Notes under the pieces: generated by a model
The model's input: the letters and a program-made list of their open reading frames with translations, nothing else
Databases searched by the model: none
Told to the model about the DNA's origin: nothing
Shown: one piece after another, positions 27,547 through 38,825 of the stretch
Layout: every line of letters begins with the position of its first letter
Numbering within the stretch: position 1 is the stretch's first letter
Assembly: GCF_020179755.1 (NCBI RefSeq)
Contig: NZ_JAIUCY010000010.1
Span: 62,001-126,000, forward strand
DNA from: Herbaspirillum sp. alder98
GTDB lineage: Bacteria > Pseudomonadota > Gammaproteobacteria > Burkholderiales > Burkholderiaceae_D
Direction: 5' to 3'
DNA length: 64,000 nt
Program-made: the position numbers and the translations under genes

Positions 27547-28560
27547 TCAACGACTGCGCCGGCCGCTGAGCAGGCGCGGCACGGCAATCGTCACCAGCAG
27601 CAGCGCGCCCACCACGATGGTCATGATGATGCCAGGGATATTGGCCAGCGCCAGACCGTAGGTCACCATGCCCATGGTCAGCACCGCCAGCATGACGCCA
27701 CCGATGGTGCCGATGCCGCCGGCGATGCTCACGCCGCCCAGGATCACCACGGTGATCACTTCCAGTTCCCAGCCCATGGCGATATTGGGGCGGGTACTGC
27801 CGATGCGTCCGGTCAGCAGGCAGGCGGCCAGGCCGGCCATGGCACCGGTCAGCGCAAACAGGGCCAGGCGGTAGCGGTCGACCGCAATGCCCGAGAAGCG
27901 CGCCGCCACCGGGTTATTGCCGATGGCATAGATGCGCCGTCCCCAGCGGGTGCCATGCAGCGCCAGCGCGAACAGGGCCGCCACCACCAGCCACACCACG
28001 AACGGGCGTGGAATGACATCGAAGAAATAACCTTGTCCCCAGTCGCTGAGCAATTCTGGATAGCTGGTGAACGCCTGGTCGCCCAGCACCACGCTGGCCA
28101 GGCCACGGAAGAGCGACATCGAGCCGATCGTCACCACGATCGAAGGCAAGGCCAGCCGCGTCACCAGCACGCCATTGAGCAGGCCGCACAGGGTGCCGGT
28201 GGCGACGCCCACCGCGAACAGGCCGACCGGTGGCACGCCATGCTGATTGGCCACGCCCATGGCCACTGACGCCAGCGCGATGATGGCCGCCACCGAGATA
28301 TCGATCTCGCGGCAGATGATGAGCAGCGCCATCGGCAACGCGATCAAGGCCTTTTCGCTGAAGTTGAAGGTGCTGTCGGCCAGGTTGTAAGGGTCCAGGA
28401 AATGCGGCAGCAGCAGGCCGTTGATGGCCAGCACTGCCAGCAGCAGCACTGCCAGCAGGTATTCCCAGTGACGCAGCAGGTCGACCGGGCGAAAGCGTGG
28501 CCGGTCTTCGATGTGGTAGCGCGAGGTCTTGGTCGCGCCGGGCTCGCTCATGAGGCTCAT
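27547..28560 (-). CDS. rhaQ: L-rhamnose ABC transporter permease
   Basis: A 337-residue permease of the ribose/rhamnose (BPD_transp_2) class, with about ten membrane segments. The signature CREIDISVAAIIALASVAMG and GGVSIAGGIGTIGG loops are intact. Its ATG overlaps the rhaP stop (ATGA); a second ATG at 28551 is also possible. An open frame extends further upstream inside rhaP but is not coding. Confidence 0.9.
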   Translation of the reverse strand: MSLMSEPGATKTSRYHIEDRPRFRPVDLLRHWEYLLAVLLLAVLAINGLLLPHFLDPYNLADSTFNFSEKALIALPMALLIICREIDISVAAIIALASVAMGVANQHGVPPVGLFAVGVATGTLCGLLNGVLVTRLALPSIVVTIGSMSLFRGLASVVLGDQAFTSYPELLSDWGQGYFFDVIPRPFVVWLVVAALFALALHGTRWGRRIYAIGNNPVAARFSGIAVDRYRLALFALTGAMAGLAACLLTGRIGSTRPNIAMGWELEVITVVILGGVSIAGGIGTIGGVMLAVLTMGMVTYGLALANIPGIIMTIVVGALLLVTIAVPRLLSGRRSR

Positions 28561-29584
28561 GCTGGTTTCCTGGCAGGTGACGCCGGCAGGCCGGAGCCAT
28601 GCAACGGCAGGATTTGCTTGCGACGGCCCTGGTCGCCACGGGCATTGATGACCACCGCCGACAGGATCACCAGGCCGGTCAGCGCGCTTTGCCAGAACGG
28701 CGAGATGCGCACGATGGGCAGCGCGTTGTTGATCACGCTCAGGAACAAGGCGCCCAGTACCGCACCGCTGACATTGCCGACGCCTCCGGCGATGCTGATG
28801 CCGCCGATGACGCAGGCGGCGATCACGGTCAATTCGAAGCCATAGGCAATCTCGGTGTAGGCCACTGCATAGCGCGCCACCCAGAGGTAGCCGCATAGTC
28901 CGGCCATCGCCCCCGACAAGCCGTAGGTCCACAACAGCAGGCGCGGCGCGCCGATGCCGACGTAGGCGGCAGCCACCGGATCGTTGCCGATCGCATACAG
29001 ATCGCGTCCGAAGCGCGTGTGGCGCGCCAGGAACCAGAGCGCGACGATGGCGGCGGCGGCCAGCCAGGCCAGATGGGTCAGTCCGCCCAGTCGTTCCAGC
29101 GGAAAGGCGATGAAGTCGGCCGGCATGTTGCGCGACGACACCCAGGCTCCGCCCGAAAGCACGAACACCAGCCCGCGAAAGACGCTCATGCTGCCCAGGG
29201 TGACCACGATCGGCGGCAACGCAAGATAGCCGATCAGCCAACCGTTGAGCAGTCCTAGCGCTAAGCCGATGCATACTGCCGAGACGATGATCAGGCCCAC
29301 CGGCAATTGCGGGAAGTTCATCGCCAGCAGGGCCGACATCATGCCCGACAGGGCCAGGTTGGAGGCCACCGACAGGTCGATGCCGCGCGTGAGGATGACC
29401 AGCATCTGGGTCAGCGCCAGCATGATCACCACCGCGCTGTCGGTGAGCAGGTTGTCCATGCTCTGCCAGCTCAGGAATGAGGGCGCGCGCAGGCCGACCA
29501 GCAGCACCAGCGCCACCGTAAGGGCGGCCAGCAGCGGCTCGCGTCGACGCCACAGCGCCTGGCCGTGGGACGGGGTTAGTGACG

Positions 29585-29594
<10 letters not shown>
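28557..29594 (-). CDS. rhaP: L-rhamnose ABC transporter permease
   Basis: A 345-residue paralogue of RhaQ. The conserved TRGIDLSVASNLALSGMMSA and GGISIAGGVGNVSGAVLGA segments are present. ATG at 29594 overlaps the end of rhaT by about 10 bp and is preceded by AGGAA. RhaP and RhaQ form the heterodimeric channel used by RhaS and RhaT. Confidence 0.9.
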
Positions 29595-31216
<1,622 letters not shown>

Positions 31217-31275
31217 GGCGGAGTCGTCGCTATCCAGAAGAAGGGGGCAGTACCGGCGGGTTGATGGCAGCGTCG

Positions 31276-32304
31276 TCAGAAGATCTTGGCGAATTTGTCG
31301 ACATTGCCGGCGTCGTAGGTGAACGGCGGCGCCAGTGCCGCTTCACCCGAGGCGTCGAGCTTGATCGATCCCATCCGGCCCACGGCCACGGTTTCGCCAT
31401 CCTTGCCCTGGTTCTTGCCCTTGACGAACTGGTAGGCGGCAAAGGTGGCGGCATAACCGAGGTCGATCGGGTTCCAGATCGCGAAGCTCTTGACGGCGCC
31501 GCTCTTGACGTGGCCAGCCATCTCCGAAGGCAGACCGAGTCCGGTCACGTAGACCTTGCCGACCAGTTTTTCATCGACCACGGCCTTGCCGGCAGCGTTG
31601 ATGCCAACGGTGGTCGGCGCGATGATGGCCTTCAGGTTCGGATGGCTGCGCAGCAGGCCCAGCGCTTCGCGGTAACTCTTGTCGGACTGGTCGTCGCCAT
31701 ACACGGTAGCGACCAGCCTGATCTTGGAGAACTCGGGCTTGGCCAGCGCCTTCTTCATCTCACCGATCCAGATGTTCTGGTTGGTGGCCTGCGCCGTGGC
31801 CGACAGGATCGCCACTTCACCGGCGCCGCCGATGGCCTCCGATGCCATCTGGATCTGCTTCACGCCGATCAGCTCGGCATTGGACGGATTGAGTTGCATC
31901 AGGCGTCCGGCACGGGCGATGCCGCTGTCGAACGAAATGACCTTGATGCCGCGTTGCGCGGCGCGCTTGGCGATCGGCACCAGCGCATTGGCATCGTTGG
32001 CCGAGACCACGATGGCATCGACCTTCTGGCTGATCAGCGAATTGATGATCTCGATCTGGCCTTCGGCGGTGGGGGTGGTGGGGCCGGTGTAGATGATGTC
32101 GACATCGCCCAGCTCCTTGGCGGCTTCCTTGGCGCCCTCGTGGGCGGCGTCGAAGAAGCCGTTGCCCAGGCTCTTGACCACCATGGCGATGCGCACCTTC
32201 TCGGCTGCCGCGGCGGGTTGCGCCAAGCCGATGGCGGCCGCTGTCAGCGCCAGCGCCATCGTCAGCACGGCGCGTGCGGACGCGCCTGTCTTGTTGTTGT
32301 TCAT
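31276..32304 (-). CDS. rhaS: L-rhamnose-binding periplasmic protein
   Basis: A 342-residue sugar-binding protein of the periplasmic-binding-protein-like I fold. The signal peptide ends near AQPAAAA|EKVRIAMVVKSLGNGFFDAAHEGAKEAAKELG. Typical segments are INSLISQKVDAIVVSANDANALVPIAKRAAQRG and FDSG. It delivers rhamnose to RhaTPQ. It lies second in the operon behind rhaR. Confidence 0.92.
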   Translation of the reverse strand: MNNNKTGASARAVLTMALALTAAAIGLAQPAAAAEKVRIAMVVKSLGNGFFDAAHEGAKEAAKELGDVDIIYTGPTTPTAEGQIEIINSLISQKVDAIVVSANDANALVPIAKRAAQRGIKVISFDSGIARAGRLMQLNPSNAELIGVKQIQMASEAIGGAGEVAILSATAQATNQNIWIGEMKKALAKPEFSKIRLVATVYGDDQSDKSYREALGLLRSHPNLKAIIAPTTVGINAAGKAVVDEKLVGKVYVTGLGLPSEMAGHVKSGAVKSFAIWNPIDLGYAATFAAYQFVKGKNQGKDGETVAVGRMGSIKLDASGEAALAPPFTYDAGNVDKFAKIF

Positions 32305-32362
32305 GTCTTGTCTCCAGTGTGATTGTTATATGCGGCCTGGCGCGCGGATGGCGCGTGGCCGT

Positions 32363-33169
32363 TCAGTCCTGCAGCGCCAGCTCGCGCTCCTGCACCGGCG
32401 CCACCGTGACTACCTTGACGCCGGCTTGCTCCATCATCTGCACCGCACCGTCGGCTACGCCGGTGTCGGTGATGAGGCAACTGACACGGTTCAGCCCGCA
32501 CAGGATCAGGCCGGCCTTGCGCGAGAACTTGGAACTGTCGACCAGCACGATCAATTGTTCGGCCTGGCTCAGCAGCCGTTTTTCGGCCTGGATCAGCAGC
32601 GGGTCGACTTCCATCAGCCCTAGCATCGACAGGCCATACACGCCCATGAACATCTTGCCGGCGTAGTGGTGCTGGGTGATGTCGTTGTCGAAGGGGCTCA
32701 AAATCACGTTCTGTTCGCGATACACCTGGCCGCCCGGCACGATGATCTGGTTCTCGCTGGTGGTCAGCAGGCGCTCGGCCATCAGGAACGAATTGGTCAG
32801 TATCTTGAGCCGCTTGTGCGCCAGGAACTCGGCCATCATGAAGGTCGTGGTGCCGCCGTTGATGATGATGGTCTCGCCGTTGTCGCACATGTCGGCGGCA
32901 TAACGCGCAATCGCCTGTTTTTGCGGACGATTGCGGTCCAGGTTGGCCTGGAAGCTCTCGCCCGATAGCGCAAACGTGTTGCGCTTGGGTTCGAGCCGCT
33001 CGGCGCCGCCCCGGGTACGGGTAAGCATGTTGCGCTCTGCCAGCCAGGCGATGTCGCGCCGTACTGTGGCCGCCGATGCGTTGAGCCATTGGCAGAGCTG
33101 CTCGACGCTGGCGCCGGCATGTTCCGACAGCAGGCCCAGCAACCGCTTGCGGCGATTGGGGTTGATCAT
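32363..33169 (-). CDS. rhaR: DeoR-family regulator of rhamnose genes
   Basis: A 268-residue protein. The N-terminal winged helix-turn-helix (about 3-58: RRKRLLGLLSEHAGASVEQLCQWLNASAATVRRDIAWLAERN) is followed by a DeoR sugar-phosphate sensor domain. The start at 33169 (MINPN) follows GGAG at good spacing; the frame stays open to 33283 without a signal. It is divergent from rhaD and probably represses both directions from the palindrome at 33285-33329, with a rhamnose-derived phosphate as inducer by analogy with Rhizobium. Confidence 0.9.
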   Translation of the reverse strand: MINPNRRKRLLGLLSEHAGASVEQLCQWLNASAATVRRDIAWLAERNMLTRTRGGAERLEPKRNTFALSGESFQANLDRNRPQKQAIARYAADMCDNGETIIINGGTTTFMMAEFLAHKRLKILTNSFLMAERLLTTSENQIIVPGGQVYREQNVILSPFDNDITQHHYAGKMFMGVYGLSMLGLMEVDPLLIQAEKRLLSQAEQLIVLVDSSKFSRKAGLILCGLNRVSCLITDTGVADGAVQMMEQAGVKVVTVAPVQERELALQD

Positions 33170-33284
33170 GTTCGTCTCCATGATGTTCTTCGCCGGCGGC
33201 CCGGTCTGTTGCCGGTGCCTGTCCTGCGATCTTTCGTTATGTCTCAAGACTAAGCGATTGGCAAAAAACAAGTCAACAAACAAT

Positions 33285-33329
33285 CAATCAACTTGGTGAT
33301 TACTTCATAAACGATCACCAAGTTGATTG
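33285..33329. promoter_or_regulatory. Long perfect palindrome, RhaR operator candidate
   Basis: A 16-bp inverted repeat without mismatch (left arm 33285-33300, CAATCAACTTGGTGAT; right arm 33314-33329), separated by 13 nt. It lies in the 254-bp gap between rhaR and rhaD, so one site could control both operons. Confidence 0.75.
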
Positions 33330-33337
33330 GAGATCGA

Positions 33338-33366
33338 TTGACTCTGATCGGCGTCTGATTTTTACT
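33338..33366 (+). promoter_or_regulatory. Putative sigma70 promoter for rhaDI
   Basis: TTGACT at 33338-33343 and TTTACT at 33361-33366, with a 17-bp spacer. It is just downstream of the palindrome and 57 bp before the rhaD start, placing the operator next to the -35 element. Confidence 0.4.
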
Positions 33367-33423
33367 AGCTGTATTGCCTGTCGCGGGTCGCGCCGAGCAA
33401 CCATAATCAGAACGGAGACTTGA

Positions 33424-35550
33424 ATGACCACTGCCTTTTCACCCGACTTAGCCTCGGCCAGGGCCGGCGCACAGCGCATCGCCTCGGCCTGGGACGACGC
33501 CCACGCCGCCACCCTGGACCAGCCGCAACTGCTGCTTTACCGCTCCAATCTGTTAGGCGCTGACAAGGAAATCACCAATTTCGGCGGTGGCAACACCTCG
33601 GCCAAGATCGTCATGCCCGATCCGCTCAGCGGGGAGCAGGTAGAGGTGTTATGGGTCAAGGGCTCCGGCGGCGACCTGGGCAGCATCAAGCTGGACGGTT
33701 TCTCCACGCTCTACATGGACCGGCTCAATGCCTTGCGCCGGCGCTACCGCGGGCTTGAGCATGAAGACGAGATGGTCGGCTATCTGCCGCACTGCACCTT
33801 CAACCTGAATACCCGTGCCGCCAGTATCGACACGCCCTTGCATGCCTACATCCCGCATCGCCACGTCGACCACATGCACCCGGATGCCGTCATTGCCATC
33901 GCCGCCTGCAAAAACAGTCGGGCGCTCACCGCCAGCATCTTCGAAGGCGAACTGGGATGGCTGCCGTGGCAGCGCCCGGGCTACGACCTGGGCCTCAAGC
34001 TGCAGGCGATGGTCAGCGAGCAACCGGCGCTGAAGGGCATCATGCTGGAAGGACACGGCCTGTTCACCTGGGGCGATACCGCCAAGTCCTGCTACGAGAA
34101 CACGCTCAACATCATCCGCCGGGCCGATGCCTGGCTGGCGGCCAATGGCCGCACGCCGGCCTTCGGTGGCGCACGCCATGCTGCGCTGCCGCAGCAGGAA
34201 CGTGCATCGTTGGCGGCGCGCCTGATGCCGGTGCTGCGGGGCAAGATCAGCAAGGGCGAATACAAGCTGGGGCACTTCGACGACAGCGCCGCCGTGCTTG
34301 AATTCGTCTGCAGCCAGGAGTTGCAGGCGCTGGCCGCGCTGGGCACTTCATGCCCCGACCACTTCCTGCGCACCAAGATCCGGCCGCTGGTGCTCGACTT
34401 CAACCCCGATGCGCCCGACTTCGATGCGCTGGCCGCCAGCCTCGACGCTGCGCTGGAAGCCTATCGCCAGGACTACGCGGCCTACTACCAGCGTTGCGCG
34501 CGCGCCAACAGCCCGGCCATGCGCGACCCCAACCCGGTGATCTACCTGATCCCCGGCGTGGGCATGTTGTCGTTTGCCAAGGACAAGGCCACGGCGCGCA
34601 TCGCCGGCGAGTTCTACGTCAACGCCGTCAATGTCATGCGCGGCGCCAACAGCGTCGACACCTATGTCGGCCTGCCTGAGCAGGAAGCCTTCGACATCGA
34701 ATACTGGCTGCTGGAAGAAGCCAAGTTGCAGCGCATGCCCAAGCCCAAGAGTCTCGCCGGACGAGTGGCGCTGGTCACCGGCGGCGGCGGCGGCATCGGC
34801 CAGGCAGTGGCGCGGCAATTGCTGGCCGAAGGCGCCTGCGTGATGCTGACCGATATCGACCAGGCGGCCATCGACAGCGCCTACGGCGGCCTGGTCAAGC
34901 ACGGCGGAGCGGATGCGATTGCCACCGTGCGGGCCGACATCACCAGCGAGGCCGACGTCAAGCGGGTGCTCGACAGTGTCGCCCTGCGTTTCGGTGGCGT
35001 CGATCTGTTAGTCTCGAATGCGGGAATCGCTTCGGCCTCGCCGTTGCAGGACACCAGTCTCGCCGTCTGGCAACACAATCTTTCGGTGCTGGCCACCGGC
35101 TACTTCCTGGTCAGTCGTACCGCTTACAGCAGCATGCTGGCGCAAGGCCTGGGCGGTAGCATCATCTATGTCGCCAGCAAGAATGGGCTGGTGGCCTCGG
35201 CGGGCGCATCGGCCTATTGCACCGCCAAGGCGGCCGAGATCCACCTGGCGCGCTGCATCGCGCTCGAAGGCGCCCCGTATGGCATTCGCGTCAATGTGGT
35301 CAATCCCGACGCCGTGATTCGCGGTTCGCGCATCTGGGATGGAAAATGGAAAGAGGAGCGCGCCGCCTCCAACAAGATCGAAGCCGACAATATCGAAGAG
35401 TTCTACCGCCAGCGCAGCCTGCTCAAGCGCAGCGTGCTGCCCGAGGATATTGCCGAAGCGGTCTATTTCTTCGCCAGCGAGAAATCAGCCAAGAGCACCG
35501 GCAATATCCTTAACGTCGATGCCGGCAACGCCGCCGCCTTCACCCGCTGA
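33424..35550 (+). CDS. rhaD: Bifunctional rhamnulose-1-phosphate aldolase / lactaldehyde dehydrogenase
   Basis: A 708-residue fusion. The N-terminal class II aldolase domain (about 1-430) has the metal-ligand cluster HRHVDHMHPDAV and EGHGLFTWG. The C-terminal short-chain dehydrogenase domain (about 445-700) has VALVTGGGGGIGQAVA, LVSNAGIAS and SAYCTAKA, which carries the catalytic Tyr-x3-Lys. The aldolase splits L-rhamnulose 1-phosphate to DHAP and L-lactaldehyde, and the second domain oxidises the lactaldehyde to lactate. This fused form is typical of rhizobia, Bacillus and Chloroflexus relatives rather than E. coli. It is the first gene of rhaDI. Confidence 0.93.
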   Translation: MTTAFSPDLASARAGAQRIASAWDDAHAATLDQPQLLLYRSNLLGADKEITNFGGGNTSAKIVMPDPLSGEQVEVLWVKGSGGDLGSIKLDGFSTLYMDRLNALRRRYRGLEHEDEMVGYLPHCTFNLNTRAASIDTPLHAYIPHRHVDHMHPDAVIAIAACKNSRALTASIFEGELGWLPWQRPGYDLGLKLQAMVSEQPALKGIMLEGHGLFTWGDTAKSCYENTLNIIRRADAWLAANGRTPAFGGARHAALPQQERASLAARLMPVLRGKISKGEYKLGHFDDSAAVLEFVCSQELQALAALGTSCPDHFLRTKIRPLVLDFNPDAPDFDALAASLDAALEAYRQDYAAYYQRCARANSPAMRDPNPVIYLIPGVGMLSFAKDKATARIAGEFYVNAVNVMRGANSVDTYVGLPEQEAFDIEYWLLEEAKLQRMPKPKSLAGRVALVTGGGGGIGQAVARQLLAEGACVMLTDIDQAAIDSAYGGLVKHGGADAIATVRADITSEADVKRVLDSVALRFGGVDLLVSNAGIASASPLQDTSLAVWQHNLSVLATGYFLVSRTAYSSMLAQGLGGSIIYVASKNGLVASAGASAYCTAKAAEIHLARCIALEGAPYGIRVNVVNPDAVIRGSRIWDGKWKEERAASNKIEADNIEEFYRQRSLLKRSVLPEDIAEAVYFFASEKSAKSTGNILNVDAGNAAAFTR

Positions 35551-35633
35551 GCGGGTAAAGCGCCGGTCGTAAAACCAGGTAAATAAGCGCGGCACGTAAT
35601 GTAAAGCAACGCGCAATCCATCACGGAGACAAC

Positions 35634-36929
35634 ATGACATTTCGCATTTCATCAGATTTCGTCGCGCAGCAGAATGCACGCGAACAGGCCCGCCTGCAGG
35701 CCGACTACGACGCCCTGGGCGGTACGCTGCAACGGCGCGGGCAGGATATCGAAGTCCTCACCGGGCTGGCGGCCCGCTTTGCCGTCGCCCTGCCCAGTTG
35801 GGGCGTGGGCACCGGCGGCACGCGCTTTGCGCGCTTTGCCGGCAAGGGCGAACCGCGCAATGTGTTCGAGAAGATCGACGACTGCGGCACCATCCACCAG
35901 CTCACCCGCGCCACGCCCGGGGTGTCGCTGCACTTTCCGTGGGACCGCACAAGCGACCCGCGCGCGTTGCGCGAAGCGGCGCAGCAACATGGTCTCTATT
36001 TCGACGCGGTCAATTCCAACACTTTCCAGGATGCGGCCGGCCAGGAGCAGAGTTATAAATTCGGCAGCCTGACCGCGCAAGACCCGGCAGTGCGCGCGCA
36101 GGCCGTGGCGCACAACATCGATTGCGTGGAGCTGGGCCATGCGCTGGGCTCGAAGGGCTTGACCGTGTGGGTCGGCGACGGCGCCAATTTTCCCGGTCAG
36201 CACAACCTGCGCGGCGCACTGGAACGTTATCTGGACAGCATGCGCGGCATCTACGCCGCGTTGCCGGCCGACTGGAGCGTGTTCATCGAACACAAGCTGT
36301 TCGAACCGGCGTTCTACGCCACCACCATCGCCGACTGGGGTACCAGCTTCGCCTGCGCCACCGAACTGGGACCCAAAGCCAAGTGCCTGGTCGACCTCGG
36401 CCACCATGCGCCCAACACTAATATCGAGATGATCGTGGCGCGCCTGGCGCAGTTCGGCAAGCTCGGCGGATTTCATTTCAACGACAGCAAGTACGGCGAC
36501 GACGATCTCGACTCCGGCAGCATCAATCCGTTCCAGCTGTTCCTGATCTTCAATGAATTGCGCGATGCCGCCATCCGCGGTGGCGAGACGTTCAGTCCCG
36601 CTTACATGCTGGACCAGTCGCACAATGTCACCGACCCCATCGAGAGCCTGATGACCAGCGCCATCGAAGTGCAGCGCGCCTACATCCAGGCCGCGCTGGT
36701 CGACCAGCAGGCGCTGGAGCATCACCAGAAGAACAATGACGCATTGATGGCGGCGCAAACGCTCAAGCAGGCATTTCGTACCGATGTCGGGGCCATCCTG
36801 GCGATGGCGCGGCTGCGAAGTGGCGGCGCCATCGACCCGGTGGCGTTCTATCGCGCCAGCGCCTATCGCGACCATAAACGCGCCGAGCGTCCGCCTGTGG
36901 CAGGCGCCAGCAGCAGCGGAATTGTCTGA
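35634..36929 (+). CDS. rhaI: L-rhamnose isomerase (Pseudomonas/Rhizobium type)
   Basis: A 431-residue xylose-isomerase-like TIM barrel. Visible motifs are PSWGVGTGGTRFARF at the N terminus, FIEHKLFEPAFY, LVDLGHHAPNTNIE and GGFHFNDSKYGDDDLDSGSI, which carry the metal-binding Glu/Asp/His residues. It converts L-rhamnose to L-rhamnulose. It lies 83 bp after rhaD on the same strand, preceded by a GGAGA-type ribosome-binding site. It is the non-E. coli isomerase class known for broad aldose specificity. Confidence 0.93.
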   Translation: MTFRISSDFVAQQNAREQARLQADYDALGGTLQRRGQDIEVLTGLAARFAVALPSWGVGTGGTRFARFAGKGEPRNVFEKIDDCGTIHQLTRATPGVSLHFPWDRTSDPRALREAAQQHGLYFDAVNSNTFQDAAGQEQSYKFGSLTAQDPAVRAQAVAHNIDCVELGHALGSKGLTVWVGDGANFPGQHNLRGALERYLDSMRGIYAALPADWSVFIEHKLFEPAFYATTIADWGTSFACATELGPKAKCLVDLGHHAPNTNIEMIVARLAQFGKLGGFHFNDSKYGDDDLDSGSINPFQLFLIFNELRDAAIRGGETFSPAYMLDQSHNVTDPIESLMTSAIEVQRAYIQAALVDQQALEHHQKNNDALMAAQTLKQAFRTDVGAILAMARLRSGGAIDPVAFYRASAYRDHKRAERPPVAGASSSGIV

Positions 36930-37130
36930 AGATAAACGTTGTCAGCGGGCCCTGTGGTGCAAAAATATAGGTAACACTGCGTATTGCGCGCAGTCATCTT
37001 TTATTGCATCATCGGGCCGCTAAATATAATTGCATCAGTTGGCCCGCCGCTGTTGTTCCATAAAAAAAGCATCGTCTTCTTTGTTTTGAGAAGAGGAGAC
37101 AGCTACCAATATGAACAACCGAGGGAAACC

Positions 37131-38807
37131 ATGTCTGCATATTTCAAGAACCTGGCGGTAGGCAAGCGCATTGCCGCTGTCTTCGCCCTAATCATTGTGT
37201 TGTTGGTTGTCGTTAGTGCAACGGCATTCCTGAAGATCAGCCGCATCCAGTCGACGATCGACGGCATCATCAACGACCGTTACCTGAAAGTGCGCTGGGC
37301 CGGCGACGTGCGCGATGGCGTCAACGACCAGATCAAGCTGATTCGCGGCATGGTGATCGACATCAGTCGTCCCCAATATAGTGCAAATCGCGCCAAGGAG
37401 ATGGAAGCCGCAGTCGCCAAGACCAAAGCTGCCATCGACAAGATCGCCGCCCGCCAGACCACGGTGGGTGGCCAGCAGAAAATCAAGGATGTCGACGCTG
37501 CCCGTGAGAAATTCGAAGCAGGCAAGGCGCAGCTGGTAGCCCTGGTGCAGGCCGGTGATGCCGAAGCGGCCGACGATTTCGTTACCCGCAAGGTGATCGC
37601 TTCACAGAACGCCTATCTCGACCTGGCCACGGCGTTCGCCAATTCGCAGGACGCGCAGTTGCGTGAAGAGGGCGCCGATGCGGTGGCCCAGGGTGAACTG
37701 GCGATCCAGGTGACCTTGTTGTGCTCCATCGTGGCGGTGCTGATGGCGCTGGTGGCCGGCTTCTTCCTGACCCGCTCCATCGTAGCGCCCTTGGCCGGTG
37801 CGGTACGGGTGGCAGAGAATGTCGCCGCGGGCGACCTGTCGACCCGCATCGAAGTCGATTCGCGCGATGAGACTGGCCAATTGATGCAGGCCCTGCGCAA
37901 GATGAATGACAACCTGGTCGCCATCGTCGGCGATGTGCGCTCGGGGACCGAGGCCATCACGACCGCGTCCAACGAAATCGCCAGCGGCAACCTGGACCTG
38001 TCGGCGCGTACCGAACAGCAAGCCGGCTCGCTCGAAGAAACCGCTTCGGCGATGGAAGAAATGACATCCACCGTCAAGCAGAATGCCGACAACGCGCGTC
38101 AGGCCAACCAGATGGCCAGCACCGCCTCCGACATCGCGATGCAGGGCGGCGTGGTGGTGGGGCAGGTGGTCGAGACGATGGAAGCCATCGACAGCTCCTC
38201 GCGCAAGATCGTCGACATCATCAGCGTGATCGATGGTATCGCTTTCCAGACTAATATCCTGGCGTTGAATGCAGCGGTGGAAGCTGCCCGTGCCGGCGAG
38301 CAGGGACGCGGTTTTGCGGTAGTGGCGTCTGAAGTGCGCAGCCTGGCCCAGCGTTCGGCCGCAGCGGCCAAGGAAATCAAGCAATTGATCGATGATTCGG
38401 TGGACAAGGTCGGCACCGGCACCCGGCTGGTGGCACAGGCTGGCGCGACGATGGAACAGGTGGTGGCCAGCGTCAAGGGGGTGACCGATATCGTGGCCGA
38501 GATCTCCGCTGCCAGCATGGAGCAGAGCACCGGCATCGAAGAAATCAATCGCGCCATCACCCAGATGGACGAAGTGACCCAGCAGAACGCCGCCCTGGTG
38601 GAAGAAGCAGCGGCTGCCGCGCAATCGATGCAGCAGCAGGCCGCCGGCCTGAACCAGGCCATCAGTATCTTTACGCTGGCAAAGGACACATCGGGCCGAG
38701 CTCCGATTCGCACCGTCGCCACGCCGCGCAAGCCATCGCCGGTGAAGCTGACGCCGTCGGCGCCGCTGCTGGCACGCGGCAATGATGCCGATTGGCAGAC
38801 GTTCTGA
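37131..38807 (+). CDS. Methyl-accepting chemotaxis protein
   Basis: A 558-residue chemoreceptor. TM1 is at about 13-33, followed by a four-helix-bundle (4HB_MCP) periplasmic domain to about 188, TM2 at about 190-212, HAMP at about 213-266 and a full signalling domain with the hairpin tip IDGIAFQTNILALNAAVEAARAGEQGRGFAVVASEVR. The C terminus ends in DWQTF, matching the xWxxF pentapeptide that docks CheR/CheB. GAGGGA at 37121-37126 supports the ATG at 37131. It follows rhaI by 201 bp on the same strand, but its own promoter is likely. The ligand is unknown. Confidence 0.93.
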   Translation: MSAYFKNLAVGKRIAAVFALIIVLLVVVSATAFLKISRIQSTIDGIINDRYLKVRWAGDVRDGVNDQIKLIRGMVIDISRPQYSANRAKEMEAAVAKTKAAIDKIAARQTTVGGQQKIKDVDAAREKFEAGKAQLVALVQAGDAEAADDFVTRKVIASQNAYLDLATAFANSQDAQLREEGADAVAQGELAIQVTLLCSIVAVLMALVAGFFLTRSIVAPLAGAVRVAENVAAGDLSTRIEVDSRDETGQLMQALRKMNDNLVAIVGDVRSGTEAITTASNEIASGNLDLSARTEQQAGSLEETASAMEEMTSTVKQNADNARQANQMASTASDIAMQGGVVVGQVVETMEAIDSSSRKIVDIISVIDGIAFQTNILALNAAVEAARAGEQGRGFAVVASEVRSLAQRSAAAAKEIKQLIDDSVDKVGTGTRLVAQAGATMEQVVASVKGVTDIVAEISAASMEQSTGIEEINRAITQMDEVTQQNAALVEEAAAAAQSMQQQAAGLNQAISIFTLAKDTSGRAPIRTVATPRKPSPVKLTPSAPLLARGNDADWQTF

Positions 38808-38825
38808 TCGTTGTACTCCGGCACG

